Part shown: positions 12,001-24,700 of the stretch, one piece after another
Numbering within the stretch: the first letter of the stretch is position 1
Layout of the letters: each line of letters starts with the position of its first letter
From: Streptomyces profundus
GTDB taxonomy: Bacteria > Actinomycetota > Actinomycetes > Streptomycetales > Streptomycetaceae
DNA: 64,000 nt
Reading direction: 5' to 3'
Assembly: GCF_020740535.1 (NCBI RefSeq)
Contig: NZ_CP082362.1
Coordinates: forward strand, 5,949,501 to 6,013,500
Made by a program: the position numbers and the translations under genes
The notes under the pieces: generated by a model
What the model saw: the letters and a program-made list of their open reading frames with translations, nothing else
Database searches by the model: none
Told to the model about the DNA's origin: nothing

Positions 12001-12637
12001 CGTCCGGCTCGACAACGTGGCACTGCGCGGCCAGGCCGAGGCCGGCAACCTGCCACGGCTGTTGGCCGGCCTGGTCAGGGCACCTCGACGTGGACCCGTC
12101 AGCGAGGGCGGCGCGCCGTCGATGGCGGGCGCCAGCGTGGAGACCCTGGTGGGCTTCGTCCGCACCCATGTGGCGGCCGTGATGGGCTATCCGGGACCGG
12201 AGTCGGTCGAGGAGAGCCGGTCCTTCAAGGAGCTGGGCCTGGACTCCCTCATCGCCGTGGAGCTGCGCAACCGTCTCAGCGCCGCCACCGGCCTGCGGCT
12301 GCCGGCCACCCTGGTCTTCGACGCGCCGACCCCGCTGGCCGTCGCCACCGAACTGGCCGAGCGGCTCTCGGGGCCCGGCACGGACGTGGCGGACTCCGTG
12401 GACCCGGCCGACGACGAACGGGTGCGCTCGGTGCTCACCACCGTTTCCGTCGCCCGGCTCCGCGAGGCCGGAATCCTCCAACAGCTGCTCGCGCTGGCGG
12501 ACACCGCCAAGACCGCGACTCGGACAGTGTCCCCCCACCCCGGTCAAGACACCGCCGGCGCCGCCGGCTCCCCTGACATCGACGCGATGGACCTCGCCGA
12601 CCTCGTCGACCTGGCTATCGGCGGAACCGAATCGTGA
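188..12637 (+). CDS. PKS1: type I modular PKS, loading module plus modules 1-2
   Basis: This 4149-aa cytosolic multienzyme starts the polyketide chain. Domain order: KSQ-AT-ACP (loader), KS-AT-KR-ACP (module 1), KS-AT-DH-KR-ACP (module 2), then a C-terminal docking tail. The GTG at 188 is chosen because GGAGG at 178-182 lies 5 nt upstream and the KSQ fold begins at about residue 19. There is no N-terminal docking coil, as expected for a first subunit. The loading KS has Gln177 in place of Cys (TGQSSS). Both extender ATs carry YASH motifs for methylmalonyl-CoA. The module 2 DH has lost its catalytic Asp (Gly3450), so module 2 should leave a hydroxyl group. It is the first gene of a four-gene PKS operon, with the next start 26 bp downstream. 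The family assignment is very secure; the stereochemistry and the DH inactivity are inferences from motifs. Confidence 0.97.
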   Translation: MAHVSDMAGPESTVGARDAIAVVGMACRLPGAPDPAAYWSLLRDGASAIGDAPADRWDPSARVRRGGFLDQVDRFDPAFFGISRREATMMDPQQRLTLELAWEALENAGIAPDTLAGSRSGVFVGAIWDDYATLAYQRGADALTAHSLTGLQRGVIANRVSYTLGLRGPSMTLDTGQSSSLVAVHTAVESLRGGESTLALAGGVNLIISPHSTTAPARFGGLSPDGLCYTFDERANGYVRGEGGGIVVLKTLAAARADGDRVLCVIRGSAVNNDGGGDSIGSPHQAAQEEVIHLAHTRAGVTPDEVQYVELHGTGTRAGDRVEAAALGAALGTRRAVPLPVGSAKTNVGHTEGAAGITGLLKGILAILHRALPATLNHRTPGVPLEALNLRVVTETTPWPRPDAPLIAGVSSFGVGGTNCHLVLEEAPPTAPEPPVPAREPAPPVAVSVSAHGQAALRAQAARLRDHVDASQDPRPIDYGFSTTTTRSPLATRAMVLAGDRDGLVAGLEALADGRSAAGVVRGVVGEESERLAFLFSGQGSQRCGMGRELYGAFPVFADAFDAVCDRFELPVCEVVFGDDAATLNRTEFTQAGLFAVEVALFRLLEAWGVRPEFLAGHSIGEIAAAHVAGVLSLDDACALVAARGRLMGALPEGGAMVAVQAAEAEVVPLLTEGVDIAAVNGPDSVVLSGDEAAVVELAGRWKHKRLSVSHAFHSHLMDPTLDAFRAVAETLTYHPARIPVAGQPVQTDADYWVRHVREAVRFHDGVEWLRAQGATSFLEIGPDAVLSAMADGVPALRKSRPEPEALLTALATVHTRGVALDWHAYYSGTDARRVELPTYAFQRERYWLGESAPQQPAPDVETADATGLTQAEALRLVREQAALVLGAAGPAAIPSDRTFRTLGFTSFMGVDLCGVLSAATGLRLPNTLIFDHPTPEAVAELLSGTPATARTVAESLAVVGDEEPVAVVAMGCRFPGGVRSPEELWELVLGEGDAISGFPTDRGWDVEGLFDPEPGVAGRSYVREGGFLHDAAEFDAGFFGISPREALAMDPQQRLLLETSWEAFERAGIDPGSLRGSRTGVFVGAMTQDYGPRLHEASEDFGGYLLTGTTGSVASGRLSYIYSFEGPAITVDTACSSSLVALHLAAQALRRGECDLSLAGGVTVMSNPGMLVEFSRQRGLAPDGRCKPFAEAADGTAWGEGAGMLVLERLSDARRNGHPVLAVLRGSAVNQDGASNGLTAPNGPSQQRVIRQALASAGLSASDVDAVEAHGTGTRLGDPIEAQALLATYGQDRDPERPLWLGSLKSNIGHTQAAAGVAGVIKMVMALRHRALPKVLHFDRPSSHVDWSAGAVELLSETRPWESDGVRRAGVSSFGVSGTNAHVIVEEAPEAVEVAVSRSVGVVPWVLSGRSVGAVREAAGRLASVDADVADVAFSLAGRSVFEHRAVVVGGDRAGLAALASGVPAASVVSGSVGAVGGGVVMVFPGQGSQWLGMAAGLWESSSVFRESMLACGEALGPFVEWDLEVVLADEGLLSRVDVVQPVLWAVMVSLARVWESFGVVPSAVVGHSQGEIAAAVVAGGLSLGDGARVVALRSRLIAGRLAGGGGMVSVPLPVDQLELPVGVSVAAVNGPNSVVVAGEVAGLEAVLGSVERSRRIAVDYASHSAQVEVIRDELLDVLAPVSPQSGRVPFYSALTGGLIDTAGLNAAYWFENLRNTVDFQGATKALLADGFSTFVEVSAHPVLGVGLRETVEDAGAEAVVLGTLRRDQGGMERMLLSLGEAFVNGVDVDWGLSGRRVELPTYPFQRQRFWPEFAPAEQEAVDGEFWEAVARGELGLDEEALRAVTAWRDGRERRSVLDGWRYRVQWKPIGDPVAQPLTGTWLLIGGDERYAAALESRGARVVTEPEDGIAAVLTVDPSPAAVVELLRAEAGPRVWCLTRGAWAANPERAAVWGIGLGAALQLPERWGGLVDIEGLDDDRALHRLAAVLGGDEDQLVIRPSGVFGRRLERAGSARPGTWSPNGTCLVTGGTGALGGHVTRWLVGQGARRIVLASRRGGEAPGAAELHAEFGEMVSFAACDMSDPDAVAELVNGIPDLDVVVHAAGVGDHGAISDLTPERVEAVLAPKANAAWYLHQATRERELSAFVLFSSGAGVWGSAQQGAYGAANAVLDALAAHRRALDLPATSVAWGSWGGEGMAAELADAEQWARLGVVPMPPELAVAALGQALAADETSIVVADIDWARFAPAFTIARPSALLSAFAEPDETTTSGPAAERGELAARLAGLSEPEQHALVLELVRSHAAAVLGHTGVDGVRADQAFRSVGFDSLTTVELVKQLSAAAGLRLLPSAVFDHPTPNALAGFLRTQALGLRVEVVAESLAVVGDEEPVAVVAMGCRFPGGVRSPEELWELVLGEGDAISGFPTDRGWDVEGLFDPEPGVAGRSYVREGGFLHDAAEFDAGFFGISPREALAMDPQQRLLLETSWEAFERAGIDPGSLRGSRTGVFVGAMTQDYGPRLHEASEDFGGYLLTGTTGSVVSGRLSYIYSFEGPAVTVDTGCSSSLVALHLAAQALRRGECDLSLVGGATVMASPGVFVEFSLQRGLAADGRCKPFAEAADGTAWSEGAGVLLVERLSDARRNGHPVLAVLRGSAVNQDGASNGLAAPNGPSQQRVIRQALASAGLTTADVDVVEAHGTGTTLGDPIEAQALLATYGQDRDPEHPVWLGSLKSNIGHTQAVSGLAGVIKMVMALRNGTLPKTLHVDAPSQHVDWSAGAVELLTDSRPWESDGVRRAGVSSFGISGTNAHVIVEEAPEVGDVAVSRSVGVVPWVLSGRSVGAVREAAGRLASVDADVADVAFSLAGRSVFEHRAVVVGGDRAGLAALASGVPAASVVSGSAVGASGGGVVMVFPGQGSQWLGMAAGLWESSPVFRESMLACGEALGPFVDWDLEVALADEGLLSRVDVVQPVLWAVMVSLARVWESFGVVPSAVVGHSQGEIAAAVVAGGLSLGDGARVVALRSRLIAGRLAGGGGMVSVPLPVDQLELPAGVSVAAVNGPNSVVVAGEVAGLETVLASVERSRRIAVDYASHSAQVEVIRDELLDVLAPVAPTSGRVPFYSALTGGLIDTAGLNAAYWFENLRNTVDFQGATQALLADGFSTFVEVSAHPVLGVGLRETVEDAGAEAVVLGTLRRDHGGMERMLLSLGEAFVNGVDVDWGLSGKLVELPTYPFQRQRYWPEFTSAQSVDLGAAGLEATGHPLLGAAVTLANGDGLILSGRLSPGAQLWLADHVIGGTPLLPATALLDLALHAGAQVGCDLVEELTLESPLALTDQNGPQIQVSIGGPDESGRRPFVLYSRTDDLADWTRRCGGTLAAGGPEPSAELTVWPPKDADPLALDGLYDRMADQGIDYGPAFHGLRAAWRHGDDLFAEIDEQPQADGYALHPAQLGTALHLLTLREREGAAGPIRMPFAWTDARLHGSGVGGFRVRLSPVGDGVMSLLVADGTGAPVATISSMTLRPATEATGMSALESLYRVEWTALEESVRPESLRWGVLGADDRKLGALLESAGIPLVYHPDLASLTEVPDVVFLPLPGTVAGDVPGAVRSVLASVLASVQQWVADARFARARLVVVGRGVEEDPAQAAAWGLVRSAQREHPDSVVLLDIADGADGVAGSVLAAALRSGEPELLVRTDTVLVPRLTRASAPEGDVRLTGTVLVTGASGGLGMAVARHLVQQHEVRGLVLASRRGETFAPLAALAEELRALGAEVAVPRCDVSDRARLRELLDGVPDLTAVVHTAAVLDDSTIQLATADRLGRVLAPKAEAAIHLHELTEHRDLAAFVMFSSIGGRLSGLGQGGYSAANATLEALAHYRRARGLPGTALAWGLWADEGGMASRLDDVSMHRHSQSGIAALSVAEGLALFDAAVATEDAVLAPVRLDNVALRGQAEAGNLPRLLAGLVRAPRRGPVSEGGAPSMAGASVETLVGFVRTHVAAVMGYPGPESVEESRSFKELGLDSLIAVELRNRLSAATGLRLPATLVFDAPTPLAVATELAERLSGPGTDVADSVDPADDERVRSVLTTVSVARLREAGILQQLLALADTAKTATRTVSPHPGQDTAGAAGSPDIDAMDLADLVDLAIGGTES
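1667..2640 (+). repeat. Malonyl-AT repeat family (loading copy)
   Basis: The loading AT is near-identical to module 12 (54271-55170). It also shares long tracts with module 6 (27630-28260), module 9 (41330-41990), module 10 (45600-46260), module 11 (49900-50560) and module 13 (58740-59530). The malonyl ATs of modules 5, 7 and 8 have the same protein motifs but are GCC/CTC-rich and more divergent in DNA. Confidence 0.88.
3043..3530 (+). repeat. 488-bp repeat in KS of module 1 (copy 1)
   Basis: Read base by base, this tract is identical to 7318-7805 in the KS of module 2, at an offset of 4275 bp. It starts in the ACP-KS linker and stops within the KS before the active-site Cys, after which the two KS genes differ at many synonymous sites. 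Identity including third positions implies very recent copying. Confidence 0.95.
3071..7300 (+). other. Module 1: KS-AT(methylmalonyl)-KR(A-type)-ACP
   Basis: The KS has Cys1136 in DTACSS. The AT has GHSQG (Ser1570) and YASH (1662-1665), predicting methylmalonyl-CoA. The KR has TGGTGALG (2029-2036), no LDD motif, and Trp2157 in GVWGS with Gln five residues on, an A1-type fingerprint. Tyr2165 and Asn2169 are intact, so an L-configured hydroxyl is predicted. The ACP Ser is 2330 (GFDSL). The helical element [10 protein letters not shown] precedes the KR, as in KR-only modules. Confidence 0.93.
4262..5600 (+). repeat. Methylmalonyl-AT repeat family (module 1 copy)
   Basis: KS end, linker and AT of module 1 are near-identical in DNA to module 2 (8537-9890), module 3 (13948-15290), module 4 (AT only, 18655-19690) and module 14 (62510-63810). 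In modules 1 and 3 the similarity runs on through the KR entry to about 5830 and 15520. These are all the methylmalonyl ATs in the window, so the group is homogenized by function. Confidence 0.9.
7318..7805 (+). repeat. 488-bp repeat in KS of module 2 (copy 2)
   Basis: Second copy of the tract at 3043-3530. It is in TTG/GTG-rich style, while the preceding ACP and the following KS half are GCC/CTC-rich. Confidence 0.95.
7346..12372 (+). other. Module 2: KS-AT(methylmalonyl)-DH(inactive)-KR(B-type)-ACP
   Basis: The KS has Cys2561 in DTGCSS. The AT has GHSQG (Ser2996) and YASH (3088-3091), predicting methylmalonyl-CoA. A full-length DH follows but lacks its catalytic Asp. There is no enoylreductase. 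The KR has TGASGGLG (from 3721), the B-type LDD (3804-3806), and intact Tyr3861 and Asn3865, predicting a D-hydroxyl. The ACP Ser is 4020 in GLDSL. Net predicted outcome: a methyl branch plus an unreduced-further beta-hydroxyl. Confidence 0.92.
9938..10770 (+). other. DH domain of module 2, predicted inactive (Asp to Gly)
   Basis: The double-hotdog dehydratase fold is recognisable. GHPLLGAAV opens it, and His3291 sits in an intact HxxxGxxxxP motif ([10 protein letters not shown]). YGPAFHG begins at residue 3412, and MPFAW lies near the C-terminus. The catalytic motif normally reads HPALLD; here it is HPAQLG with Gly3450 (codon 10535-10537) at the Asp position. In this family the His/Asp dyad performs the elimination, so dehydration should fail. 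It is the only DH in the visible assembly line. A residual structural role is possible. Confidence 0.85.
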
Positions 12638-12765
12638 CGACGCGCGAAGTGTGGAGATCATAAGTGGCTACGTCTCATGAGCAGGTCGTCCAGGCGCTCC
12701 GGGCATCGCTGAAGGAAGCCGAGCGGCTGCGCCGGGAGAACGCCGAGCTGGCCGCCGCCGCCCGC
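12410..12765 (+). other. Docking junction PKS1/PKS2
   Basis: After the module 2 ACP, PKS1 ends with a helical tail finishing in an acidic, Leu-rich helix ([17 protein letters not shown]). PKS2 begins with a 34-residue charged coiled coil ([20 protein letters not shown]) just before its first KS. These are the paired C- and N-terminal docking elements that hand the chain from module 2 to module 3. Their residues differ clearly from the two later junctions, which share a ...DE(I/V)FD(L/F)I tail and a K-LLD-L coil. This pair is therefore likely orthogonal and fixes PKS1 before PKS2. Confidence 0.75.
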
Positions 12766-15700
12766 GAGCCGATCGCGATCGTGGCCGTTGGCTGCCGGTT
12801 CCCCGGCGGCGTGCGGTCGGCCGAGGAGCTGTGGCGGCTGGTCGACGAGGAACGCGACGTCATCTCGTCCTTCCCCACGGACCGCGGCTGGGACCTGCCC
12901 TACGACCCCGACGCGGACCAGCCCGGCACGACCTATGTGCGTGACGGCGGATTCCTGTATGACGCCGCCGAGTTCGATCCGGGGTTCTTCGGGATCTCGC
13001 CGCGCGAGGCGCTGGCGATGGACCCGCAGCAGCGGCTGCTGCTGGAGACGACCTGGGAGGCCGTGGAACGTGCCGGCATCGCCCCGGAGGCGTTGCGCGG
13101 CACAAGGACCGGTGTGTTCGTCGGCAACACCGGCGGCGGCTACGGCGATCTGCTCCAGCGCGACCCCGACGCCGGCGAGGGCTACCTCGCGGTCGGCACC
13201 GCGGGCGCGGCGATGTCCGGTCGGCTCTCCTTCAGCTTCGGCTGGGAAGGCCCCGCCGTCACGGTGGACACCGCCTGCTCCTCGTCGCTTGTGGCGCTCC
13301 ATCTGGCGGCCCAGGCGCTGCGGCAGGGGGAGTGCACGCTGGCGCTGGCGGGCGGCGTGACCGTGATGGCCACGCCCGAACTCTTCGCCGAGTTCTCGCG
13401 GCAGCGTGGCCTCGCGCCTGATGGGCGGTGCAAGCCGTTCGCCGAGGCGGCCGACGGCACCAGCTTCTCCGAGGGCGCGGGGATGCTGGTGCTGGAGCGG
13501 TTGTCGGACGCGCGGCGCAACGGGCATCCGGTGCTTGCGGTGCTGCGTGGGTCGGCCGTCAACCAGGACGGCGCGTCCAACGGGATGACCGCGCCGAACG
13601 GGCCCTCGCAACGCCGGGTGATCCGGCAGGCGTTGGCGTCCGCCGGGCTGTCCGCTTCGGATGTGGACGCGGTGGAGGCGCATGGCACGGGCACCCGTCT
13701 GGGTGACCCGATCGAGGCGCAGGCGCTGCTGGCCACCTACGGGCAGGACCGGGATCCCGAACGTCCGCTGTGGTTGGGGTCGTTGAAGTCGAACATCGGC
13801 CACACGCAGGCCGCCGCCGGTGTCGCGGGTGTGATCAAGATGGTGATGGCGCTGCGGCACCGGGTGCTGCCGAGGTCGTTGCATCTGGACGCACCGTCGT
13901 CGCATGTGGACTGGTCCGAGGGCGCCGTCGAGGTGTTGGGGCGGAGCCGTCCCTGGGAGTCGGATGGTGTGCGGCGGGCGGGTGTGTCGTCGTTCGGGGT
14001 GAGTGGGACGAACGCGCATGTGATTGTGGAGGAGGCGCCGGAGGCTGTTGAGGTTGCGGTGTCGCGGTCCCCGGGTGTGGTGCCGTGGGTGTTGTCGGGG
14101 CGTTCGGTGGGTGCGGTGCGGGAGGCTGCTGGTCGGTTGGCGTCGGTGGGCGCTGATGTTGCCGATGTGGCGTTCTCGTTGGCGGGTCGTTCGGTGTTCG
14201 AGCATCGGGCCGTGGTGGTGGGCGGCGATCGTGCGGGGTTGGCGGCGTTGGCTTCGGGTGTGCCGGCGGCTTCGGTGGTGTCCGGCTCTGCGGTGGGTGC
14301 TTCCGGTGGTGGTGTGGTGATGGTTTTCCCTGGTCAGGGTTCGCAGTGGTTGGGGATGGCGGCGGGGTTGTGGGAGTCGTCTCCGGTGTTCCGGGAGTCG
14401 ATGCTGGCATGTGGCGAGGCGCTGGGGCCCTTTGTGGACTGGGATCTTGAGGTGGCTCTCGCTGATGAGGGGTTGTTGTCGCGGGTTGATGTGGTGCAGC
14501 CGGTGTTGTGGGCGGTGATGGTGTCGCTGGCGCGGGTGTGGGAGTCGTTTGGTGTGGTGCCGTCTGCGGTGGTGGGTCATTCGCAGGGGGAGATCGCTGC
14601 CGCTGTGGTGGCGGGTGGGTTGTCTCTTGGGGATGGTGCGCGGGTGGTGGCGTTGCGGTCGCGGTTGATCGCTGGCCGGCTCGCTGGTGGTGGTGGGATG
14701 GTGTCGGTTCCGTTGCCGGTGCGGGACCTTGATCTGCCGGTGGGTGTGTCGGTTGCGGCGGTGAACGGTCCGAACTCGGTGGTGGTGGCCGGTGAAGTGG
14801 CCGGCTTGGAAGCGGTGTTGGCATCGGTTGAGCGGTCTCGTCGTATCGCCGTGGACTATGCCTCGCACTCCGCGCAGGTGGAGGTGATCCGGGACGAGCT
14901 GCTCGATGTGCTGGCGCCGGTATCCCCGCAGTCCGGTCGGGTGCCGTTCTATTCGGCGCTGACGGGCGGCCTGATCGACACCGCCGGGTTGAATGCCGCG
15001 TACTGGTTCGAGAATCTGCGGAACACGGTCGACTTCCAGGGCGCCACGAAGGCGCTGCTCGCGGACGGGTTCAGCACCTTTGTCGAGGTGTCCGCCCACC
15101 CGGTCCTTGGCGTTGGCCTGCGGGAGACCGTGGAGGACGCGGGCGCGGAGGCGGTGGTGTTGGGCACGTTGCGGCGTGACCACGGTGGCATGGAGCGGAT
15201 GCTGCTCTCCCTGGGCGAGGCGTTCGTCCATGGCGTGGACGTGGACTGGGGGTTGAGCGGCAAGCTGGTTGAGCTGCCGACCTACCCGTTCCAGCGTCAG
15301 CGGTTTTGGCCCGAGGTTGTTCCCGCCGAACAGGGGGCTGTTGACGGGGAGTTCTGGGAGGCGGTGGCGCGTGGTGAGTTGGGGCTGGATGAGGAGGCGT
15401 TGCGGGCGGTCACGGCGTGGCGGGATGGGCGGGAGCGGCGTTCGGTTCTTGACGGGTGGCGTTACCGGGTGCAGTGGAAGCCGATCGGTGACCCCGTAGC
15501 CCAACCCCTCACCGGCACCTGGCTGCTCATCGGGGATGACCAGGACGAGCGGGCCGGCTGGGCCGAGCGGCTCGGTGCGGCCGGTGCCCGGGTCGTCGTC
15601 GGGGGCGCGGACGCGCTGACCGAGGAGCGGTTCGACGGTGTGGTGTCCCTGTTCGGCACCGCCCTGTCCGCTCTGGCCCTGGCCCAGGCGATGGCCGACG

Positions 15701-18700
15701 CCACGCCGGACGCCAAGCTCTGGCTGGTCACCCGGGGCGCCGTTCAGCCCGTCACCGATCCCGAGCAGGCGCAGGTCTGGGGCCTTGGCCGGGTCGTCGG
15801 CCTGGAGGCCCCCGAGCGTTGGGGCGGACTGCTCGATGTGCCGGCCGAGTTGGGCGAGGCGGAGTGGCCTCGGGTACTCGGCGCGCTGGCCGGTATCGAC
15901 GACGAGGACCAGGTGGCGGTGCGGGACTCGGGGCTGCTGGTGCGCCGCCTGGTCCACGATCCGCTGGGCGACCGGCTGCCGGGCCAGCCCTGGCGGCCCC
16001 GTGGCACGGTGCTGGTCACGGGCGGCACCGGCGCGCTGGGGGCACATGTGGCCCGTTGGCTGGCGGCCGACGGCGCCGAGCATCTGGTGCTCACCAGCCG
16101 CAGCGGCGCCAGCTCCGAGGGTGCGGACGCCCTCCGGGACGAGCTGACGGCTCTCGGGGCGCGCGTGACCATCGCGGCCTGCGATGTCGCCGACCGCGAG
16201 GCCACCGCCGCGCTGGTCGAAGGGCTGGACATCGACGCCGTCGTGCACGCCGCCGGCGTGGCGCCGATGGTCCCGCTGGCCGATCTGACGCCCGAGGAGT
16301 TCGCCGCCACCGTCGCCGCCAAGGTCGACGGCGCCCGGAACCTGCACGAACTGCTCCCCGAACCGCTGGACGCCTTCGTTCTGTTCTCGTCCAACGCCGG
16401 TGTGTGGGGCAGCGGTGGCCAGAGCGCCTATGCCGCGGCCAACGCCTACCTCGACGCCCTCGCCGAATGGCGCCGGGAGCGCGGCCTGCGGGCCACCTCG
16501 GTGGCCTGGGGGGCCTGGGCCGGCGGCGGGATCGCCTCGATCGGTGACGCCGAGGAGAACCTGCGCCGGCACGGCGTCCGCGCGATGGCGCCCGATCTGG
16601 CCATCGCCGCCCTCCGGGAGGCGCTCGACCACGACGAGACGTTCCTCGCCGTCGCGGATGTGGACTGGGAGACGTTCGCCCCCTCGTTCACCCTCGCCAG
16701 GCGGCGGCCGTTGATCGCCGAACTGCCCGAGGTCGTCGCGCTGTCCGCCGCCAGCGTCGAGGGCGGCGCCACCGCGTCGGAACCGTCCGAGCTGGCCCGG
16801 CGGATCGCCGGGCTCGACGCCGAGGAACAGCACCGGCTGATCCTCGACATCGTGCGCGCGCGGGCCGCCGCCGTGCTCGGCCACGCCTCGGCCGACGCGG
16901 TCGGACCAGGCCGCGCGTTCCGCGAGCTCGGCTTCGACTCGTTGACCGCCGTGGAACTGCGCAACATGCTCGGCGCCGCCACCGGGCTGCGCCTGCCGGC
17001 GACGCTGGTCTTCGACCACCCCACCGCCAACGAGGTCGCCGCGTTCATCAGGGCCGAGCTGACCGGCGAGGACGAGGACACCCGCGCCGTCACCGCCACC
17101 ACGGCCGCGCTGGACGAACCGCTCGCCATCGTCGGCATGAGCTGCCGCTACCCGGGCGGCGTCGAATCACCCGAGGACCTCTGGGAGTTGGTGCTCAACG
17201 GCGTCGACGCCATCTCCCCGTTCCCGGAGAACCGGGGCTGGGACATCGAGCGGCTCTACGATCCGGATCCGGAGCGGCCCGGCACCACCTACACCAGGGA
17301 AGGCGGATTCCTGCACGACGCGGGCGAGTTCGACTCGGCGTTCTTCGGGATCTCGCCGCGCGAGGCGCTCGCCATGGACCCGCAGCAGCGGCTGCTGCTG
17401 GAGACGAGCTGGGAGGCCGTCGAGCGCGCCGGCATCACGCCGGACGCGCTGCGCGGCAGCGCCACCGGTGTCTTTGTGGGCGCGTCGGGCTCCAGCTACG
17501 CCGACGACATCCAGCAGGCCCCCGAGGGCATCGAGGGCCACCTGGCCATGGGCACCGCCACCAGCGCGGTCTCCGGGCGCATCTCCTACACCTTCGGGCT
17601 TGAGGGCCCGGCGGTGACGGTCGACTCGGCGTGCTCCTCCTCGCTGGTGGCGCTGCATCTGGCATGCCAGGCGCTACGGCAGGGCGAGTGCTCGATGGCC
17701 CTGGTCGGCGGCGTGATGGTCATGTCAAGCCCCGGAGTGTTTGTCGAGTTCGGCCGGCTGCGCGCGCTCTCCGCCGACGGGCGCTGCCGGGCGTTCGGCG
17801 CGGACGCCGACGGCACCGGCTGGGGCGAGGGCGTCGGCGTGCTGCTGGTCGAGCGGCTCTCGGACGCGCGACGCAACGGGCACCAGGTCCTCGCCGTCGT
17901 CCGTGGCTCGGCCACCAACCAGGACGGCGCCAGCAACGGTCTGACCGCGCCGAACGGTCCCGCGCAGCAGCGGGTGATCCGGCAGGCGCTCGCCAACGCG
18001 GGGGTCGCCGCCTCGGATGTCGATGTGGTGGAGGCCCACGGCACCGGCACCAAGCTGGGTGACCCGATCGAGGCGCAGGCGCTGCTGGCCACCTACGGCA
18101 AGGACCGCGACCCCGAACACCCGCTGTGGTTGGGGTCGTTGAAGTCGAACATCGGCCACACGCAGGCCGCCGCCGGCGTGGCAGCGGTGATCAAGATGGT
18201 GATGGCGCTGCGCAACGGTGTGCTGCCCAGGACGCTGCACGCCGAGGAGCCGACGCCCCATGTGGACTGGGAGACGGGCGCGGTCTCGCTCCTCAGCGAC
18301 CAGGTCGTCTGGGAGAGCGAGGGACGCCCCCGCCGCGCCGGGGTCTCCGCCTTCGGCGGCAGCGGCACCAACGCGCATCTGATCCTTGAGGAGGCGACGG
18401 AACAGCCGGAACCGGCGCCGGCGGACGTCACGGGGGCCGCGCTGCCGCTGGTGCTGTCGGCCAAGACCGTTCCGGCGCTGCGCGACCAGGCCAGGCGGCT
18501 GAGGTCCACCCTGGAGTCGGGCCCCGAACTCGCGGATCTCGCCTACTCCTTGACGACGCTCCGGGGCTCCCACGACCAGCGTGCCGTGGTGGTCGGCGAC
18601 GACCCGGCGGAGCTGGCGGCGATGCTGGACGCGCTCGCCGATGATGCCAACGCGGCCTCGGTGGTGTCGGGTTCCGCTGGTGCTGTCGGTGCCGGTGTGG

Positions 18701-21700
18701 TGATGGTTTTCCCTGGTCAGGGTTCGCAGTGGTTGGGGATGGCGGCGGGGTTGTGGGAGTCGTCTCCGGTGTTTCGGGAGTCGATGCTGGCGTGTGGTGA
18801 GGCGTTGAGGCCTTTTGTGGAGTGGGATCTTGAAGTAGCTCTGGGGGATGAGGGGTTGTTGTCGCGGGTTGATGTGGTGCAGCCGGTGTTGTGGGCGGTG
18901 ATGGTGTCGTTGGCGCGGGTGTGGGAGTCGTTTGGTGTGGTGCCTTCTGCGGTGGTGGGTCATTCGCAGGGGGAGATCGCTGCCGCTGTGGTGGCGGGTG
19001 GGTTGTCTCTTGGGGATGGTGCGCGGGTGGTGGCGTTGCGGTCGCGGTTGATCGCTGGCCGGCTTGCTGGTGGTGGTGGGATGGTGTCGGTGCCGCTGCC
19101 GGTGCGGGACCTTGAATTGCCGGTGGGTGTGTCGGTTGCGGCGGTGAACGGTCCGAACTCGGTGGTGGTGGCCGGTGAAGTGGCCGGCTTGGAAGCGGTG
19201 TTGGGGTCGGTTGAGCGGTCTCGTCGTATCGCCGTGGACTATGCCTCGCACTCCGCTCAGGTGGAGGTGATCCGGGATGAGCTGCTCGATGTGCTGGCGC
19301 CGGTATCCCCGCAGTCCGGTCGGGTGCCGTTCTATTCGGCGCTGACGGGCGGGCTGATCGACACGGCGGGGTTGAACGCCGCGTACTGGTTCGAGAACCT
19401 GCGGAACACCGTCGACTTCCAGGGCGCCACCCAGGCGCTGCTCGCCGACGGGTTCAGCACGTTCGTCGAGGTGTCCGCCCACCCGGTCCTTGGCGTTGGC
19501 CTGCGGGAGACGGTGGAGGAGGCTGGCGCCGAGGCGGTGGTGTTGGGCACGTTGCGGCGTGACCAGGGCGGCATGGAGCGGATGCTGCTGTCCCTCGGCG
19601 AAGCGTTCGTCAACGGCGTCGACGTCGACTGGGGCCTCTCCGGACGGCGGGTCGAGCTGCCGACCTACCCGTTCCAACGTCAGCACTACTGGCTGGAGGC
19701 GCAGCCCGCACTGGACACCGAGTTCTGGGAGGCCGTGGAGAGCGGCGAGTTGGGGCTCGACGAGGAGGCGCTGCGGGCCGTCACCGACTGGCGTCAGGCC
19801 CGGCGGAACAAGTCGACCGCCGACTCGTGGCGCTACCAGATCACCTGGAAGCCGATCGCCGCGCCCGCTTCGGCGGTGACCGGCACCTGGCTGGTCGTCA
19901 CCGTTCCCGGAGCGGAGAACCCGCTGCCCGAGGCGGCGCTCACCCTCGAACTCGGCGATGCCTCGCCGGATCGCGCGGCGCTCGCCGAGCGGCTGCGGGA
20001 GGTCACCGAGGGGCAGGCCCTGACGGGTGTGCTGTCCCTCGCCGGAGCGGACGAACGCCCGCTGCCCGGGCATCGGGCCGTGACATACGGCCTGGCCCAC
20101 ACCGTCGCCCTGGTGCAGGCCCTCGGGGACGCGGGGATCGCAGCGCCGCTGTGGGTGGCGACGCGCGGCGCGGTGAGCGTCGGCGGTGAGCGTCTGGACA
20201 GCCCGACGCAGGCGCAGCTGTGGGGACTTGGCCGGGTCGTCGCCCAGGAACACCCGCAGGCGTGGGGTGGCCTCGTCGACCTGCCGGCGGTCACGGACGA
20301 GCGGGCCATCGCACGGTTCGCCACCGTGCTCTCCGGTGGACTCGGCGGCGAGGACCAGGTCGCCGTCCGTGCCGACGGCGTGCACGCCCGGCGGTTCACG
20401 CGCGCCGGCGGCGGGACGCCCAGGGGCTGGCAGCCCTCGGGCACGGTCCTCGTCACCGGCGGCACCGGAGCGGTCGGCGGACGGATCGGACGCTGGCTCG
20501 CCGAGAACGGCGCCGCGCGTGTGGTGCTCACCAGCCGTCGTGGCCCTGCCGCGCCGGGCGCCGAGGAACTGTGCGACGGGATACGCGCGTTGGGAGCCGA
20601 AGCCACCGTCGCCGCCTGCGATGTCGCCGACCGCGACGCCCTCGCGGCACTCCTCGCCGAACTCCCCGATCTGACCGCGGTGGTGCACGCGGCCGTCGTC
20701 CTCGACGACGGGGTCTTCGACGAGTTGGACGCGACGCGCTTCGACCGCGTCCTCGCGCCCAAGACGGAGGCGGCCCGGCATCTGCACGAGCTGACCAGGG
20801 ACCGAGAGCTGTCCGCCTTCGTGCTGTTCTCCTCGGCGGCCGGCACGCTCGGCAACGGCGGGCAGGCCAACTACGCCGCCGCCAACGCCTATCTGGACGC
20901 GCTCGCCGAACAGCGCCGCGCCGAGGGGCTGACCGCCACGTCCATCGCCTGGGGCCCCTGGGGCGGCGGCGGCTCAGCCGACGGGGCCGTCGGGGAGCGC
21001 CTGCTGCGGCAGGGCGTACCCGCGATGGACCCGGACCTGGCGATCTCGGCGCTGCACCGCGCCCTGGATCTGGACGACACCACGGTCGCCGTCGCCGACA
21101 TCCGATGGGAGACGTTCCACCCGGGCTTTGTCGCGGCGCGCCGCAGCCCGCTCGTCTCCGACCTCGTCGAGGTCAGGGCGCTGCCCGAACGCACGTCGCT
21201 TGAGCAGCGGCTCGCCGGGCTCAGCGACGTCGAGCGCGACCGGGTGCTGCTGGACGTGGTGCGGGGGCAGGCCGCCGCCGTTCTCGGCTATGCCTCGGCC
21301 GACGCGGTGGAGCCGGGCCGCCCGTTCCGTGACCTCGGCTTCGACTCGCTGACCGCCGTGGACATCAGGAACCGCCTCAACGTCACCACCGGTCTTCGGC
21401 TCTCGGCGACCGTGGTCTTCGACTACCCGACGCCCACCGCGCTCGCCGACCATCTGCGGGAGCGGATCACCGACAGCGGCGTCCCGGCCGTGGGCACGGC
21501 CCCCGAGGTCGCCGCGGTCGCCGCGCCGGAGGACGACGACCCGATCGCCATCGTGTCGCTCGGCTGCCGCTTCCCCGGCGGCGTCGAATCGCCAGAGGAA
21601 CTCTGGGAGTTGCTGGTCACCGGCGGCGACGCCATCGCCGGGTTCCCCGACGACCGCGGCTGGGACCTGGACGCCCTGTACAGCAGCGACCCCGACCAGG

Positions 21701-24700
21701 AGGGCACCTCCTACACCAGGGAGGGCGGCTTCCTGCGGGAGGCCACCCAGTTCGACTCGGAGTTCTTCGGGATCAGCCCGCGTGAGGCGCTGGCGATCGA
21801 CCCGCAGCAGCGGCTGCTGCTGGAGGTCTGCTGGGAGGCCGTCGAACGGGCCGGCATCGACCCGAAGTCGCTGCGCGGCAGCCGGTCGGGGGTGTTCGTC
21901 GGCAACACGGGCGAGACCTACACCTCGCTGCTGGAGCAGGACTCCCAGGGCACCGAGGGCTATCTGCTGACCGGCAACACCGCCAGCGTGCTGTCCGGCC
22001 GGATCGCCTACACCCTCGGCCTTGAGGGCCCGGCGCTGACCGTGGACACGGCGTGCTCCTCGTCGCTGATGGCGCTGCACCTGGCGGTTCAGTCGCTACG
22101 CCAGGGTGAGTGCACCCTCGCGCTGGCAGGTGGCGTGACGATCCTGTCGGGGCCCGCCGGGTTCATCGAGTTCTCCCGTCAGCGCGGCCTGGCCGCCGAC
22201 GGGCGCTGCAAGGCGTTCGACACGGACGCCGACGGCACGGGCTTCGCCGAGGGCGTCGGCATCGTCGTCGTGGAACGGCTCTCCGACGCCCGCCGCAACG
22301 GGCACCCCGTGCTGGCCCTGCTGCGCGGCTCGGCCGTCAACTCCGACGGGGCGTCCAACGGCCTCACGGCGCCCAACGGGCCGGCGCAGCAGCGGGTCAT
22401 CCGGCAGGCGCTGGCCAACGCGGGAGTCGCCGCCTCGGATGTGGACGTGGTGGAGGCGCATGGCACGGGCACCCGTCTTGGCGACCCGATCGAGGCGCAG
22501 GCGCTGCTGGCCACCTACGGCCAGGACCGGGACGCGGACCGGCCGCTGTGGCTGGGCACGGTGAAGTCCAACATCGGTCACACGCTGGCCGCTTCGGGCA
22601 TCGCCGGCGTGATGAAGATGGTCCTCTCGCTCCGCCACGAACTGCTGCCACGGACCCTGCACGTCTCCGAGCCGACCGCGCATGTGGACTGGTCGGCCGG
22701 CGAGGTGCGGCTGTTGACGGAGGCGCGGCCCTGGCGGGACGAGGGCCGCCCGAGGCTGGCCGGGGTCTCCTCGTTCGGCATCAGCGGCACCAACACTCAC
22801 GTCATCCTGGAGCAGCCGCCGGCCGACGAGCCGGCCGCGCCGCGCGCCCGGCGGACGCTGCCCGCGCTGCCCCTGGTGCTGTCCGGGCGCGACGAGGCGG
22901 CGCTGCGCGAGCAGGCCCGCCGGGTGCGGACCGTACTGGCGGCGGGGCAGCCGGACGTGGCGCCGCTGGACGTGGCGTTCTCGCTGGCCACCACGCGCGC
23001 CGCGTTCGAGCACGGCGCCGTCGTCATCGGCACGGGGGAGCGGGGCCTCGCCGGCCTGGTCGCGGGTCTTGACGCGGTCGCCACCGGCGCCGAGTCCCCT
23101 TCCGTGGTGCGCGGCACCACCCGTGGCGCCGGCGCGCTCGCGTTCCTCTTCACCGGCCAGGGCAGCCAGCGGCTGGCCATGGGCCGCGCGCTGCACGAGG
23201 CGTTCGACGTCTACGCCGAGGCGTTCGACGCGGTCTGCGAACGGTTCGAACTGCCGGTGCGGGACGTGGTGTTCGGTGACGACGCGGAGACGCTGAACCG
23301 CACCGAGTACGCGCAGCCGGCGCTGTTCGCCGTCGAGGTGGCGCTCTTCCGGCTCCTGGAAGCCTGGGGGGTGCGGCCCGACTACCTGGCCGGGCACTCG
23401 ATCGGGGAGATCGCCGCCGCGCATGTCGCCGGCGTGCTGACCCTCGACGACGCCTGTGTGCTGGTCGCGGCGCGCGGCCGGCTGATGGGCGCGCTGCCCG
23501 AGGGCGGCGCGATGGTCGCCGTCCAGGCCGCCGAGTCCGAAGTGGTGCCGCTGCTGACCGAAGGGGTGGCCGTCGCCGCCGTCAACGGCCCCGACTCCGT
23601 GGTGCTGTCGGGCGATGCGGCGGCGGTGGTCGAGCTGGCCGGGCGGTGGAAGCACAAGCGGCTGTCCACCAGCCACGCCTTCCACTCGCCTCTGATGGAC
23701 CCCATGCTGGACGCCTTCAGGGCGGCCGTCGGGGCGTTGACGTTCCACCGCGCGACCATCCCGATCGCCGGCCAGCCCGCCCAGACCGACGCCGCGTACT
23801 GGGTACGCCATGTGCGGGACGCCGTCCGCTTCCACGACGCGCTGGAGTGGCTGCGCGCACAGGGCGCGGGCACGTTCCTGGAGATCGGCCCCGACGGGGT
23901 GCTGTCCGCGATGGCCGACGGCGTGCCGACGCTGCGCGGGAACCGGCCCGAGGTGGAGTCGCTGCTGACCGCCGTCGCCGGGCTCCAGGTGCGCGGCATG
24001 GCGCCTGAGTGGCCCGCGTTCTTCGCCGAGACCGGCGCCCGCCGCGTCGACCTGCCGACCTACCCCTTCCAGCGCCAGCGGTACTGGCCGGCGCCGCCCG
24101 CCGATGAGTTGGGCGCTGCCGCCGGCGACATCGTCGAGGCCAGGTTCTGGGACGCCGTCGAACGCGAGGACCTCGCGGCGCTCGCCACCGCCCTGGACAC
24201 CAGCGACGAGCAGCTCACCGGCGTCCTGCCCGCCCTCGCGACCTGGCGCAGGAAGCGCCGCGCCCACTCCGCCGTCGACTCCTGGCGCTACCGCGTCGAC
24301 TGGAAGCCGGCCACCGGCGTCGCCTCGCCCGCGCTCACCGGCACCTGGCTGCTGGTCGGCGCCGCGCACCCGGATGTCGAGGAGGCGCTGGCGCGCTGCG
24401 GCGCCACCGTCGTGCACATCGAGGAACCCGGCCTGATCACGCGGGCCCTCACGCCGATCGCCGGCGTCCTGGCGGTCGTCGCCAGTCCGGCGGAGACCGG
24501 CCAGGGCGACGTTCCGCCGCCGGTGCTCAGCACCGTCGCGCTGCTGCGCGCGCTGGCCGCGCTGGACATCGACGCCCCGCTCTGGCTCGCCACCAGGGGC
24601 GCGGTCGCCGTCTCTCCCGCCGAACGGGACCTCGACGCCGCACAGGCCGCCGTCTGGGGGCTCGGCCAGGTCATCGGCCTGGAACAGCCCATGCGCTGGG

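Noticed and set aside
17632..17634. KS of module 4 with DSACSS instead of DTACSS as a KSQ-like change
   Set aside because: The catalytic Cys1657 is present; Thr to Ser two residues earlier is conservative and does not imply loss of condensation.
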